Below are positions 46,827-55,706 of a stretch of 64,000 bases of DNA, in pieces (the first letter of the stretch is position 1; each line of letters opens with the position of its first letter). Made by a program: the position numbers and the translations under genes. The stretch is from Levilactobacillus zymae (lineage in GTDB: Bacteria > Bacillota > Bacilli > Lactobacillales > Lactobacillaceae). The notes below the pieces were generated by a model. That model was not told the DNA's origin. It saw only the letters and a program-made list of their open reading frames with translations, and searched no databases. Location of the stretch: positions 124,001 through 188,000 of the forward strand of contig NZ_JAVLAS010000001.1 of assembly GCF_032190635.1 (NCBI RefSeq), given 5' to 3'.

Positions 46827-47639
46827 TTAGAACGCCGCGGCTGGGTCACCCATCTGGCTGTACCCCGTATCGTAGGCAATCTTAACGCCCGCCTGAATGT
46901 TGAAAATGTAGACGTTGTAGCTGATATCTTTGGTTTCAATCGACTGGGCCTGCATGTGCACGCCCCGGGCGACCAGTTCGTTACCCCGAAAGACCGGTTG
47001 GACCTGGTAGCGCACGTGGTCACTGGGGTGCGTCCGCAGGTAACTGGCCACCGGATTCTCGTAAGCCGTCATGCCCGGATCGTTAAGCGAGCGGGTCCCG
47101 GTCATCAAGTTCTTCCAATTATTATTCTGCCCCGTCAGCTGATAGCCGATCAGGTGACAGCGATTATACAGGTAGCCGCGCTTACCGTTGACCGTGTAGG
47201 ATTTGTTGTGCCACCCCGTGGGCGTCACGTTGAGCGGTTGCCGCTTGGCGGTGGGCATGATGCTCTTGCTCAACATCGCGTTAGCCGTGGTGACCCGGTT
47301 CAACCCGTCCAGGTTACCATAGCTTTGCCAGGCCCCCCGCTTTAACGACAACTCACTACTGGTGAAGGTCGGCTGATTATGATTGACCGCCACGATTTGC
47401 GTCCCCTGATACTTGGCCCGTGCTAGCGCCTTGGTCGCCACCGATTGCTTGGGGGTGGTGGTTGATCCACTCGACTTCCCCGCAACCTGATTAATGACTT
47501 GACTGGCTTGGTCCGTAATTTTGCGAGCCGTGGGGTTCCCTTGACTGCTCAGGCTCCCCACTAACCCAATCACCACTAATAGAAGCGCCCCATAGATGGA
47601 GAGCGACGACCCGCGACGACGGCGACGACGTTTACCCAT
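46827..47639 (-). CDS. Secreted/membrane-anchored DNA/RNA non-specific endonuclease
   Basis: A 270-residue betabetaalpha-metal nuclease of the EndA/DNA-entry nuclease type. It has a very basic start (GKRRRRRRGSS), one membrane helix (YGALLLVVIGLVGSL) acting as anchor or signal, a linker, and the nuclease domain with NRCHLIGYQLTGQNNNWKNL, which holds the catalytic His and the metal-binding Asn. Pneumococcal EndA has DRGH at that place; NRCH is a variant. It may degrade or process extracellular DNA. ATG at 47639 follows GGGAGGA. Confidence 0.88.
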   Translation of the reverse strand: MGKRRRRRRGSSLSIYGALLLVVIGLVGSLSSQGNPTARKITDQASQVINQVAGKSSGSTTTPKQSVATKALARAKYQGTQIVAVNHNQPTFTSSELSLKRGAWQSYGNLDGLNRVTTANAMLSKSIMPTAKRQPLNVTPTGWHNKSYTVNGKRGYLYNRCHLIGYQLTGQNNNWKNLMTGTRSLNDPGMTAYENPVASYLRTHPSDHVRYQVQPVFRGNELVARGVHMQAQSIETKDISYNVYIFNIQAGVKIAYDTGYSQMGDPAAAF

Positions 47640-47860
47640 TGCTGATTCCTCCCTCAATTCTCTGCACTGTGTTCCTATTCTACCAGAAAAAGGCGAACAG
47701 TTGTGCGCCTTTGTGGGGCGAAATTGTCAACGGAACTTAATCTTTTTTTAACGCCCTGGGCGCAAAACGGTTGCGCGTCCATGCTATACTGGTCAGGGAT
47801 AGGGAAAGGTTTAGATAACGCGGTCCGCCGCGCGATTATTTTTAATGAGGTGAATTTCAA

Positions 47861-48403
47861 ATGAAGAAAACCCGGATTTACGCGACCATCTTAAGTCTGG
47901 TGGCCTTAGTCACGATCGGGTTAGCCGGCTGCAGCAAGAGCAGCCAATCCGGCAGCAACCAACAAGCCAGCTTCAAGAATCAAACCACGAAGAAAAGCGA
48001 CGTGAAATCGACGATCACCAACACTCAGCAACTCTGGTACGTCGCTGGTAGTGTTAACGCCAAGAGCAACTCCGGACTGGAAGCCTACCGCTTCAATAAG
48101 AACGGCAAGGCCACGGTCTACAACGTTGATAAGTTCTACAAGACTTACAATGCCGCCAAGAAAGCCAAGGCGTTAAATAAAGCGGGATCGTTGAAGGCCA
48201 CGTTTACCACCAAGGGGCAACGAACCGTCATTCGCTTTAAGGGCAAGCTTTCGGGAATTCCGATGACCCAGAAGTTTACGGTGAAGAAGACGCTGACAGG
48301 GACCAACAAGTCCACGGGCTTGAAGGTTGCCGGCTACCACATTGATCGCGACGTCGACGAAGACGTCACGAACGCCGTGCTGGTCAAAATCACCAATAAT
48401 TAA
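47861..48403 (+). CDS. Hypothetical lipoprotein, 180 residues
   Basis: A lipoprotein signal is clear: MKKTRIYATILSLVALVTIGLAGC with lipobox LAGC, Cys at residue 24. The mature part has a Ser/Gln-rich linker and then a lysine-rich beta-like domain (QQLWYVAGSVNAKSNSGLEAYRFNKNGKA onward). I do not recognise the family; small lysine-rich lipoproteins of this kind are common in lactobacilli. GAGGTG precedes the ATG and TATACT is a good -10. Confidence 0.82.
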   Translation: MKKTRIYATILSLVALVTIGLAGCSKSSQSGSNQQASFKNQTTKKSDVKSTITNTQQLWYVAGSVNAKSNSGLEAYRFNKNGKATVYNVDKFYKTYNAAKKAKALNKAGSLKATFTTKGQRTVIRFKGKLSGIPMTQKFTVKKTLTGTNKSTGLKVAGYHIDRDVDEDVTNAVLVKITNN

Positions 48404-48518
48404 TTGAACAATCCCGGGCCTGTGACCAGTCGTCCAGGCCCTTTTTGCTGTACTCAGCCGCCTTTCACTGACAGCGCTACCATTTTGCGGTATCATGGGG
48501 CAAAGGAGCGTGATCTTG

Positions 48519-48779
48519 ATGTTATCACACCACTGTTTGACTTCCCTGACCCCCGCCGAACTCGCTACGGAACGGAAAGCCTACCAAGACTTGATTCGTG
48601 AGTATCCCTGGTTAATTCCCGCTACGGTAGCCGTCGGCGCTCTGCCCGCGATGATTGCCGCCCACGGTTTCTGGAAAACTCGGCAACTTAAAAAACAGCT
48701 CCAAATCGAACGTGAAAAAACGAAACAACTGACCTTGCAAATGGGAAACGCCCCGAAGCGTCCCCGCTTGCGGCATTAA
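48519..48779 (+). CDS. Hypothetical protein with one membrane segment, 86 residues
   Basis: Not recognised. The chain begins MLSHHCLTSLTPAEL, has a hydrophobic segment (PWLIPATVAVGALPAMIAAHGFW) and ends in a basic coiled-coil-like helix (KTRQLKKQLQIEREKTKQLTLQM). I use ATG at 48519, ten bases after AAAGGAG; the frame is open for eight codons upstream. A terminator follows directly. Confidence 0.6.
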   Translation: MLSHHCLTSLTPAELATERKAYQDLIREYPWLIPATVAVGALPAMIAAHGFWKTRQLKKQLQIEREKTKQLTLQMGNAPKRPRLRH

Positions 48780-48786
48780 ACGAATT

Positions 48787-48812
48787 AACGACGGCCAGAC
48801 CGTCGTTTTTTT
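48787..48812 (+). terminator. Terminator of the 86-residue protein gene
   Basis: AACGACGG and CCGTCGTT followed by seven T. A second weaker hairpin with T tract (GACCAA/TTGGTC, 48825-48870) lies just downstream. Confidence 0.88.
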
Positions 48813-49021
48813 GCGCCATTTTTAGACCAACCAGCTCATGATTAATCGGATGATTGGTCAAGCTTTTTTTATACTTCCTTTCACAAGAAGCGGCTCCTCT
48901 GAAAGCAGTATTGGCGCTGCATAAGCAACCTCAATGCAATGGCAAGGGTTTCAAAAAAATCGTACAATTTTCACATTGGGTCTTGTAAGCCTTTTCGGTT
49001 TGTGATAACCTGATTCATGTT

Positions 49022-49102
49022 GTTAAAACGTTTTACATATTAGATGGGCCATCACGCAAACGATTGCATCTGCGGTCTACGGTTCTTGTAAAACGTTTTA
49101 CA
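49022..49102 (+). promoter_or_regulatory. Two LacI-type operators upstream of rbsD
   Basis: TAAAACGTTTTA (49024-49035) and a perfect 16-bp palindrome TGTAAAACGTTTTACA (49087-49102), centres about 65 bases apart. A third, GTATAACGTTTTAC (49567-49580), lies between rbsD and the transporter gene. Their shape fits a LacI/GalR-family repressor or CcpA; the regulator gene is not in the window. The 48871-49021 stretch holds nothing else I can identify. Confidence 0.7.
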
Positions 49103-49151
49103 TCCGACAAGTTACGTTACTTAAAATCTCGTTTACGGAGGAATTGCGATT

Positions 49152-49547
49152 ATGAAGAAAACTACTGTGATCAACTCAGAACTCTCAACCGTTATCGCTG
49201 GCATGGGCCACATGGATTGGCTAAGCATCGGCGACGCCGGGATGCCCGTCCCAATGGGTACCAAGAAGATCGACTTAGCCTTGACTAAGCAACTGCCCAG
49301 CTTCTTAGACGTCTTGAAGAATGTACTGAGTGAACTTGAAGTGCAAAAGATTTACTTGGCTGAAGAAATGAAGACCCAAAACCCTGAACAACTACAAGCG
49401 GTTAAGGACCTAATGCCGAACGTCGAAATCGAATTCATGCCCCACAGTCAGTTGAAGAAGGACTTAGCCCAAACGCACGCCTTCGTCCGGACTGGTGAAA
49501 TGACACCTTTCTCCAACATCATTTTGGAATCCGGCGTCACCTTCTAA
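49152..49547 (+). CDS. rbsD: D-ribose pyranase/RbsD family mutarotase
   Basis: RbsD/FucU proteins interconvert the ring forms of ribose or fucose before phosphorylation. The 131-residue protein has the conserved [18 protein letters not shown] near residues 17-34 (His 20 and Asp 28), IYLAEEM and the C-terminal [27 protein letters not shown] precedes the ATG. It pairs with the FucP-like transporter 68 bases downstream. No sugar kinase is nearby, so the sugar (ribose is the default) must be phosphorylated by a kinase encoded elsewhere. Confidence 0.92.
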   Translation: MKKTTVINSELSTVIAGMGHMDWLSIGDAGMPVPMGTKKIDLALTKQLPSFLDVLKNVLSELEVQKIYLAEEMKTQNPEQLQAVKDLMPNVEIEFMPHSQLKKDLAQTHAFVRTGEMTPFSNIILESGVTF

Positions 49548-49615
49548 TTTTATTTTTTGCCATTATGTATAACGTTTTACCTAAAATCAGGCTTTAAAAG
49601 GAGTGGAAATTTACT

Positions 49616-50974
49616 ATGCAAGCAGCTGAAACAAACAAGCACGGTTGGACGCAGCTGGCTGACGGTTACTTAAGCAAGACCCCGATTTTCCAATTTATCC
49701 TGGTCTCCTTGATCTTCCCACTATGGGGAACCGCCGCTAGTTTAAACGATATCTTAATCACCCAGTTCAAGACGGTTTTCCAATTAAACGATGCCGCCAC
49801 GGCCTTTGTCCAAAGTGCCTTTTACGGGGGTTACTTCTTAATTGCGATTCCGGCCTCATTAATTATTAAGAAAAATAGTTATAAATTTGCCATTATGACC
49901 GGTTTAATCTTCTACATCGTTGGTTGTGGCCTGTTCTTCCCCGCTTCACGGGTAGCCACTTACAGCATGTTCTTGGTTGCCATCTTCGCGATTGCGATTG
50001 GGTTGAGCTTCCTGGAAACCTCCTGTGATACATACAGTTCCATGTTAGGACCGAAACAGTACTCCACGATGCGGCTCAACATCTCCCAGACCTTAGTACC
50101 GTTAGGGGATATCATGGGGATCGTCTTAGGGAAGTACCTGATCTTCGGTTCCGTGGGTAACTTATCCGAAAAGATGAGTTCCATGCACGGTGCTGCACGG
50201 ATTGCCTACGGGGAAAAGATGTTACAACTGACCCTGCGGCCTTACAAGTACATCCTGATCGTGTTGATCGTGATGTTGGTCATCTTCGCGTTGACCCCAA
50301 TGCCACGGGCCAAGGCCACGGCACAATCCTCCGAAGCCAAAGAAGCTGAAGAAGAAAAGCCAAGCCTGGGCGAAACCATCAAGTACCTCTCCCACAACAA
50401 GCGTTACATGAAGGGTGTTTTAACCCAATTCTTCTACGCTGGTGTGCAAACGACGGTTTGGTCCTTCACGATTCGTTTGGCCCTGAACCTGGACAACAAG
50501 ATCACGGATAGTGCCGCTTCGACCTTCATGATCTACAGTTACATTGCCTGGTTCGTTGGTAAGTTAGTGGCTAACGTCTTCATCAGCCGTTACTCCATCA
50601 CCCGTGTCTTAACCTGGTTCTCCCTGTTAGGGACCTTGTCTCTGGTCGTGACCTTCACGATCCCAAGTATGATTGCCGTTTACACGGCCATCTTAACTAG
50701 TTTCTTCTTCGGTCCAGAATGGCCAACGATTTACACCCACACGTTGGATGCCATCACCGAAAAGAAGTACACCGAAACTGGTGGTGCCATCATCGTTATG
50801 GCCCTGATCGGTGGCGCGATTATCCCCGCCATCCAAGGGTTGGTCTCCGACATGACCGGTTCGATGCAGTTCTCCTTCATCGTCCCAGCCATCGGTTACC
50901 TGATCATCACGCTGTACTTCTTCTTCGAACACCGCTTCGAAGTTAAGCACCCTGAACTGATGCAAGAACACTAA
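49616..50974 (+). CDS. Sugar MFS transporter, FucP (fucose:H+ symporter)-like
   Basis: A 452-residue, 12-segment major facilitator protein of the FucP branch, with FPLWGTAASLNDILITQFK, SAFYGGYFLIAIPASLIIKK and IAIGLSFLETSCDTYSSMLGP, all typical of that branch. Its pairing with rbsD suggests import of ribose or a related sugar rather than fucose. The codon pattern is rich in preferred codons, as for a well-expressed gene. AAGGAGTGG precedes the ATG, and an operator-like palindrome lies in the gap before it. Confidence 0.9.
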   Translation: MQAAETNKHGWTQLADGYLSKTPIFQFILVSLIFPLWGTAASLNDILITQFKTVFQLNDAATAFVQSAFYGGYFLIAIPASLIIKKNSYKFAIMTGLIFYIVGCGLFFPASRVATYSMFLVAIFAIAIGLSFLETSCDTYSSMLGPKQYSTMRLNISQTLVPLGDIMGIVLGKYLIFGSVGNLSEKMSSMHGAARIAYGEKMLQLTLRPYKYILIVLIVMLVIFALTPMPRAKATAQSSEAKEAEEEKPSLGETIKYLSHNKRYMKGVLTQFFYAGVQTTVWSFTIRLALNLDNKITDSAASTFMIYSYIAWFVGKLVANVFISRYSITRVLTWFSLLGTLSLVVTFTIPSMIAVYTAILTSFFFGPEWPTIYTHTLDAITEKKYTETGGAIIVMALIGGAIIPAIQGLVSDMTGSMQFSFIVPAIGYLIITLYFFFEHRFEVKHPELMQEH

Positions 50975-50985
50975 CCTTAATGTTC

Positions 50986-51019
50986 AAGTCCGTTACCTAT
51001 CCGGTAGCGGACTTTTTTT
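50986..51019 (+). terminator. Terminator of the rbsD-transporter unit
   Basis: AAGTCCGTTACC-TATCC-GGTAGCGGACTT followed by T7. Confidence 0.92.
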
Positions 51020-51283
51020 GTGTCATCCTTCCCGCTTTACGGGCCATCACCGTGTTTTCACGATTCCCCGACCACAAATTTTAAGAAAATAATTTTATTC
51101 GAAATTAATTATGATAATAATTACTTTATTAACCAATCTGACATTTTAGTTCACAACTAGCGCCTTATTTTCAACTAAACTAGGCTAAACAATTAGAAAA
51201 AAGTAATCAGAATGGCTTTTCACCCTTTTTTCATAACTGATAACATAATACTAATTGTTTACATTAATTAGTCATTAATTTTC

Positions 51284-51428
51284 TTCACAATTTCTTCACA
51301 ATTTGCGGTTATGCTACGGGTATACCAAAAACCTAATTAACCAACCTTTATTCATTTTATCCACCAATAAAATGAATCCCGTTCTAACCAATCGGGTTGA
51401 CCGCCTCCTAACCAGGGGCGGTTTTTTT
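51284..51428 (+). ncRNA. Candidate small RNA with direct-repeat promoter boxes
   Basis: TTCACA-ATTTC-TTCACA (51284-51300) is a direct repeat with 5-base gap, the form of PhoP-type boxes, ahead of possible -10 elements TATGCT (51310) or TATACC (51321). The next 100 bases have no ORF but fold into ATTCATTTTAT/ATAAAATGAAT, then AATCCCG/CGGGTT, then a Rho-independent terminator ACCGCCTC/GGGGCGGT with T7 (51409-51427). TAACCA occurs three times, each in or next to a loop. The 51020-51283 stretch before it is AT-rich and holds no gene I can see. Confidence 0.5.
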
Positions 51429-51474
51429 CGTGACTAATAGCGTCGGCAGGACTCCCCTACCGGCGCTATGTTGG

Positions 51475-52314
51475 TTATGACGAATGGTGTTTTAGGCGGG
51501 ACAGTTGCCGCCGGTCCTTCTGCCGGTAATACTCCCGGGCAAAGTTAACCAATGGTCGAATGGCCACCACGGTAATGGTCCCGGGCACCACCGTTAGCCG
51601 CTGAACGGCCCGCGGATGGGCTTGTTCAAACCGCGCCCCCAGGGTATTAAAATCATGGTACGGCGCCAGCGCCACGTTTTTAAAGGTGGTCCACACCGGC
51701 CGATCGTCTTGCCAGACCGGGGCCGTTTCGGTAAACTGCGGCCGATCGATCGTGGATTCCGCCAGATGTAGGACCGTACAGCTCGCATAATCAGTACCGA
51801 GCATGACTACCTTCCCATCTAAGGCGTAGAGCTTCTGCAGCGGACTAGCGGGGCCAAACGGCAGATCGTAAGTGGTGGTCTCACAGATTTCCACACTATT
51901 CTGCCCCCCAGCACACAACGAATAGAGCGGATGGCCACTCCGGACTGTTCCCGGCAGGGTCCGAAAATACTCCGGCGTCTTCCCGATAAAGTGAGTCGGA
52001 CTCAGATGACGGTCAAAGGGTGGCATACTGGCGTGAATCCGTTCAGCCGCTGCGGGGGTGGCCGGTGGCAGTTCCCAGCCACCAGGATCGGAATAGTCAG
52101 CGGTCTGCGCGGGCATGACGATGTTGCCCTGCCGCAACACCCGTTTAAGAACCGACACCACGGTCTGCTCACCACCAGGAATGTAGCCAAACTGGCTCAA
52201 CGCTGTATGTACTAAACAACTATCGGTCTCTTGCAGGCCTAGCGCCAGGAGTTGATCTGCTAACTCCTGCGCGGTTACCACGGCCGTAATTGGTTTTTGC
52301 TGCCATGCCGACAT
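51475..52314 (-). CDS. AAC(3) family N-acetyltransferase
   Basis: A 279-residue member of the aminoglycoside 3-N-acetyltransferase/YokD family. It shows DSCLVHTALSQFGYIPGGEQTVV, VMPAQTADYSDPGGW, PTHFIGKTPEYFRTLPGTVRSGHPLYSLCAGG and the active-site VVMLGTDYASCTVLHLAE. Its acceptor is unknown; chromosomal members often have no role in resistance. ATG at 52314 follows AAAGGAG by nine bases. It lies 60 bases downstream of pepC on the same strand and may be cotranscribed. Confidence 0.88.
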   Translation of the reverse strand: MSAWQQKPITAVVTAQELADQLLALGLQETDSCLVHTALSQFGYIPGGEQTVVSVLKRVLRQGNIVMPAQTADYSDPGGWELPPATPAAAERIHASMPPFDRHLSPTHFIGKTPEYFRTLPGTVRSGHPLYSLCAGGQNSVEICETTTYDLPFGPASPLQKLYALDGKVVMLGTDYASCTVLHLAESTIDRPQFTETAPVWQDDRPVWTTFKNVALAPYHDFNTLGARFEQAHPRAVQRLTVVPGTITVVAIRPLVNFAREYYRQKDRRQLSRLKHHSS

Positions 52315-52376
52315 GTCATCACTCTCCTTTGAAAAAAAGCGCCGGCGCCTAGGCGTCAACGCTTCGATTAGCTAAG

Positions 52377-53708
52377 TTAATTCAACGAATCCCAGGCCGG
52401 TAAGGTTTCCGGCGTGGTGGTCAGAATGGCGCGCTGTTCCGGCATTAAGAACCGCTTGTGGACCACGACTTCGTAGACGAAATCGTCCATCCAGTCGTCG
52501 GTCATGACGAAGTAGCCCTTGTCGCCGTTCTTCTCACCCCAACTATTTTCAACCTTCCACCGCGTGGGTTGGTCTTCCACCAGGTCCACCCCGGTAAAGG
52601 TCATGGCGTGAGAAACCTCGGCTTCGTGATATTCCAGGCGTTGGGCCTTGGTCAGACTCAAATCGACGCCGAACAGGTCGGCGGTCTGGTAGAGGTGACT
52701 ATCGAGGAAGCCCCGTTCCCGGCTCATCTGTTGGAGCACATCGTTACCGAACCAGACCGTCTCACCGGACTGCAACTGCGCGATGGTGGCTTGTTTGAGG
52801 TCCGCCATCGGCAAGTTCAGGAAGGTGATGTGCTTACCGCCCACCACGTTGTCCTGGCTCGGCAACGCGTAGAGCTTGTCATAGGCCTTATCCGGCGAGT
52901 TCGATAGGACCACGTAATCGTCCAAATCGACGTCAAAGTACTTGGTAAAGAAGTCCTGGGGCGTCAGGTTGGCGTCACGGTGATATTGGTGCTTGTCGTC
53001 CTTATATTCGAGGTCAAACGTGGTCGGCGGTTCGCCGATCGAGTAGGCCGCCATCCGGTAAACTTCGCTTAATGCGCTCTTGCGGGCCGCTGCAATCTGC
53101 GCGTCGGTGGCATGGTCGGCCACCAATTGCCGCAGGGTCACGGCGTCCTTTCGGAGTTTCAGGTCCAACGCCGCCGCGAACCCGGTAGTGTCATTGGTGT
53201 TAAAGGATTCCGGCATGGCACTGGTCGGGACCACACCATACTTTTGGACTAATGCGGCGCCCATGGCCCACTGACCACCGTCTTCTCCCGGCCGGGCTAG
53301 GTAGAAGCTCACTTCTCGGTCATCGGCCGGTCGGTCGGCCGTGCGGAGAATGTTGTCGTAGAAGATGTTGGCCCGTTCAATCTTGTCCCAGAAGAACAGG
53401 TAGCTTTGGGAAAGCTCGAAATCCTTAACGTTGTACTTCGCGGCGAATTGGTGCCGTAGCGTGTTTAACGTGGAGAACAGCCAGCAACGGCCGGAATGCT
53501 TCTGGTTGGACACCTTACCCGTATCCAGTTCCACGGAGAAGGTCCGGTTCAAGCGTACGTTGGCGTCTGGATCCTCGGCAGCGGCTAAGACCCCACTCTT
53601 ACGAACCGCCCGGCTAATCACCTCATGCGCCGGTTGTTGGACTAAGTCGGCGTGCAGCGCCGCTAGATCGGCCGGTGTTAACGCCGAATTCGTTTGTGTG
53701 TTATCCAT
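52377..53708 (-). CDS. pepC: Aminopeptidase C
   Basis: A cytosolic hexameric cysteine aminopeptidase (bleomycin hydrolase family C1B) used in peptide breakdown. The 443-residue protein, of normal family length, has the nucleophile in SGRCWLFSTLNTLRHQF (Cys 75), the His in SHAMTFTGVDL and the Asn in VENSWGEKNGDKGYF. AGAGGGA lies upstream of the ATG. Followed by the AAC(3)-like gene. Confidence 0.95.
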   Translation of the reverse strand: MDNTQTNSALTPADLAALHADLVQQPAHEVISRAVRKSGVLAAAEDPDANVRLNRTFSVELDTGKVSNQKHSGRCWLFSTLNTLRHQFAAKYNVKDFELSQSYLFFWDKIERANIFYDNILRTADRPADDREVSFYLARPGEDGGQWAMGAALVQKYGVVPTSAMPESFNTNDTTGFAAALDLKLRKDAVTLRQLVADHATDAQIAAARKSALSEVYRMAAYSIGEPPTTFDLEYKDDKHQYHRDANLTPQDFFTKYFDVDLDDYVVLSNSPDKAYDKLYALPSQDNVVGGKHITFLNLPMADLKQATIAQLQSGETVWFGNDVLQQMSRERGFLDSHLYQTADLFGVDLSLTKAQRLEYHEAEVSHAMTFTGVDLVEDQPTRWKVENSWGEKNGDKGYFVMTDDWMDDFVYEVVVHKRFLMPEQRAILTTTPETLPAWDSLN

Positions 53709-53812
53709 AAACTCAATTCCCTCTTTCAGCTAAAATGAGAGTTCTCATAATAATCTCATAATGAATATTTTTATTTTAAGCCTTTCCCCTGACGAACGCA
53801 ATCACTCCGACC

Positions 53813-53844
53813 AAAAAAGTGGCTAGTTACGACTAGCCACTTTC
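53813..53844 (-). terminator. Terminator of the ABC-tetR operon
   Basis: AAAGTGGCTAGT and ACTAGCCACTTT with a T tract on the minus strand. Confidence 0.9.
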
Positions 53845-53857
53845 TTTATTAGAATAT

Positions 53858-54508
53858 TTATTTAGGCGCCAATCCCTGATCCAAGAATTCGATCAGATAC
53901 GGGACCCGTTGGTTAAACAGCGCAAAGTCGCCCTGTAAGTTGGCGCGCATCACGTTAGTCAGCATCGTGCCGATGATGAATTGACACACCATGTCATTCG
54001 GCAAGGCGGTCAAGTCGTGTTGCGCTCGTAACTGGTCGAGGATGGGGTACAACGTTTTTTGAATGATGGGGCCCGCATTTTGCATCACCGCTTGCCGTAA
54101 ATCTGCTTGGATTAGCATTTCATTGATCAGCACTTTGCCCACTTGCCAGTTTTCCGCCAGAAAGGCCGCTCGGTTTTCAACCAGTGACGTGAGCAACTGA
54201 TGGCGCGTCAAGTCCTGCATGGTCGTCACCTGCTGGGCAAACTCGCTCATCAAGCGCGGCAACACGGAGGTCACCATCGGCTTTAGTAGCGCCGCCAACA
54301 GTTCGTCTTTGGTCTTGTAGCGCCGATAAACCGTGCCCTCGGCCACCCCCGCGCGATCCGCAATCTGCTTGGTGGTGGTGTTGGCAAACCCCTGCTCGGC
54401 AAAGAGCGCGAGGCTGGCCGCCAACACCTGTTTTTGTTTGGCCGGAATCTCGTGATCCTCGGCCATGACCTGCTCAAAGGCCGTGCGAATATCCGTATTT
54501 TTTCCCAT
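53858..54508 (-). CDS. TetR/AcrR family regulator of the adjacent ABC exporter
   Basis: A 216-residue repressor with the N-terminal HTH LFAEQGFANTTTKQIADRAGVAEGTVYRRY (about residues 34-63). It is the third gene of the operon, starting one base after the permease stop, with the RBS within the end of the permease gene. The palindrome TGAGTGCTCACTCA upstream of the ATPase gene is its likely operator, giving negative autoregulation relieved by an exported compound. Confidence 0.9.
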   Translation of the reverse strand: MGKNTDIRTAFEQVMAEDHEIPAKQKQVLAASLALFAEQGFANTTTKQIADRAGVAEGTVYRRYKTKDELLAALLKPMVTSVLPRLMSEFAQQVTTMQDLTRHQLLTSLVENRAAFLAENWQVGKVLINEMLIQADLRQAVMQNAGPIIQKTLYPILDQLRAQHDLTALPNDMVCQFIIGTMLTNVMRANLQGDFALFNQRVPYLIEFLDQGLAPK

Positions 54509-54509
54509 T

Positions 54510-55706
54510 TTAAACCCTCCGATACCGTTTTAACCCGACCACGTTGAGGGCGGTAAAGACCACCGCAAAGAGGAGCAGGATCCAGAGGTCCCCGCTCACG
54601 TCGCCCAGGCTAAAGCCCCGGGTCGCAACGTTCATCAACGCGTCTCCACCATAATACAACGGGAAGATGTGGGCGAGCCACTGTAACCAATCGGGCATGG
54701 TTGAAATCGTAATGATACCCGAGAAGAAGACCTGCGGCACAATCAGTAGCGGAATGAACTGGACCATTTGGAATTCCGAGTTGGCAAACGTCGAGATGAA
54801 GATCCCCATCGATAACGCCACCATCGCCAAAAGGAAGTTGATTAGCAAGATGAGCCAGACACTGCCCAGCATGTGGACGTTAAAGACCGTCAACGCGAAG
54901 GTCACCGTGATGATGGTCTGAATCACCGCAAAGATCCCGTAGCCCACCAGGTAGCCGGTAATGATTTCACCCCGGCGCACCGGCGTGGCCAGTAACCGGG
55001 TCAGCGTTCCCGTGGTCCGTTCGTTTAACAGGGAAATCCCCGAGATCAGGAAGACGAAGAAGAACACGAAGAACCCTAATAGGACCGGCAAGAAGGTGTC
55101 AAAGAACGTCGAGTCGGCGTTCCCGTACAGATAATGGCTGGTCACCGTATGGTTGGGGGTCGCTTTAGGCTTGGTCGTGGACCCCGTGGCCCCGACCGTT
55201 GCCGTCTGCCCGCGCGTCGTCCCCTGGGCCGTTTGCAGCTTTTGTTGTTGAGCCATCACGGTCTTTAAGACCTTAGCCTGTTGCTGAAGGACCCGCTTTT
55301 GGGTCTTAGTGGCCGCGACGAGCGCTTGGACCTTCAGCTTGGTGACGCCGCCCTGCAAGGCCTGCTTGACCAGCGCCGTATCGCTGGGCTGACTGTTGGC
55401 ATAGGTCACCGTCAACTTGCCGTCTTGTTCGTGGATAAACGCCGCCAAATTGTGCTGGCGAATCGTCGTCTTGGCGTCGGCGTGATCACCATAGGCCGCC
55501 AGGTCCGTGTGTTTGTTCTTGAGGGCCTTGACCAGGCTGGTGTTGACGTTGCTGACCCCGATCTTCGCCACGCTGGTCGAATTGTTCTGGAACAGAAAAT
55601 ACATCAACGACAGGATAAACAGCGGTGCGATGAACATCAACGCCAAGGTCCGTTTATCCCGTAACATTTCACGTAAAACGCGTTTAACGATTGCTATGGT
55701 TCTCAT
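54510..55706 (-). CDS. ABC transporter permease (ABC-2 type)
   Basis: A 398-residue ABC-2 permease with one N-terminal membrane helix (LALMFIAPLFILSLMYFLF), an extracellular domain of about 160 residues rich in Gln, Lys and Thr (LVAATKTQKRVLQQQAKVLK suggests a coiled coil), and five or six C-terminal helices with the family LNERTTGTLTRLLATPVRRGEIITGYLVGY. It pairs with the ATPase to export drugs, lipids or peptides; the substrate is unknown. It overlaps the ATPase gene by 23 bases. Confidence 0.9.
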   Translation of the reverse strand: MRTIAIVKRVLREMLRDKRTLALMFIAPLFILSLMYFLFQNNSTSVAKIGVSNVNTSLVKALKNKHTDLAAYGDHADAKTTIRQHNLAAFIHEQDGKLTVTYANSQPSDTALVKQALQGGVTKLKVQALVAATKTQKRVLQQQAKVLKTVMAQQQKLQTAQGTTRGQTATVGATGSTTKPKATPNHTVTSHYLYGNADSTFFDTFLPVLLGFFVFFFVFLISGISLLNERTTGTLTRLLATPVRRGEIITGYLVGYGIFAVIQTIITVTFALTVFNVHMLGSVWLILLINFLLAMVALSMGIFISTFANSEFQMVQFIPLLIVPQVFFSGIITISTMPDWLQWLAHIFPLYYGGDALMNVATRGFSLGDVSGDLWILLLFAVVFTALNVVGLKRYRRV

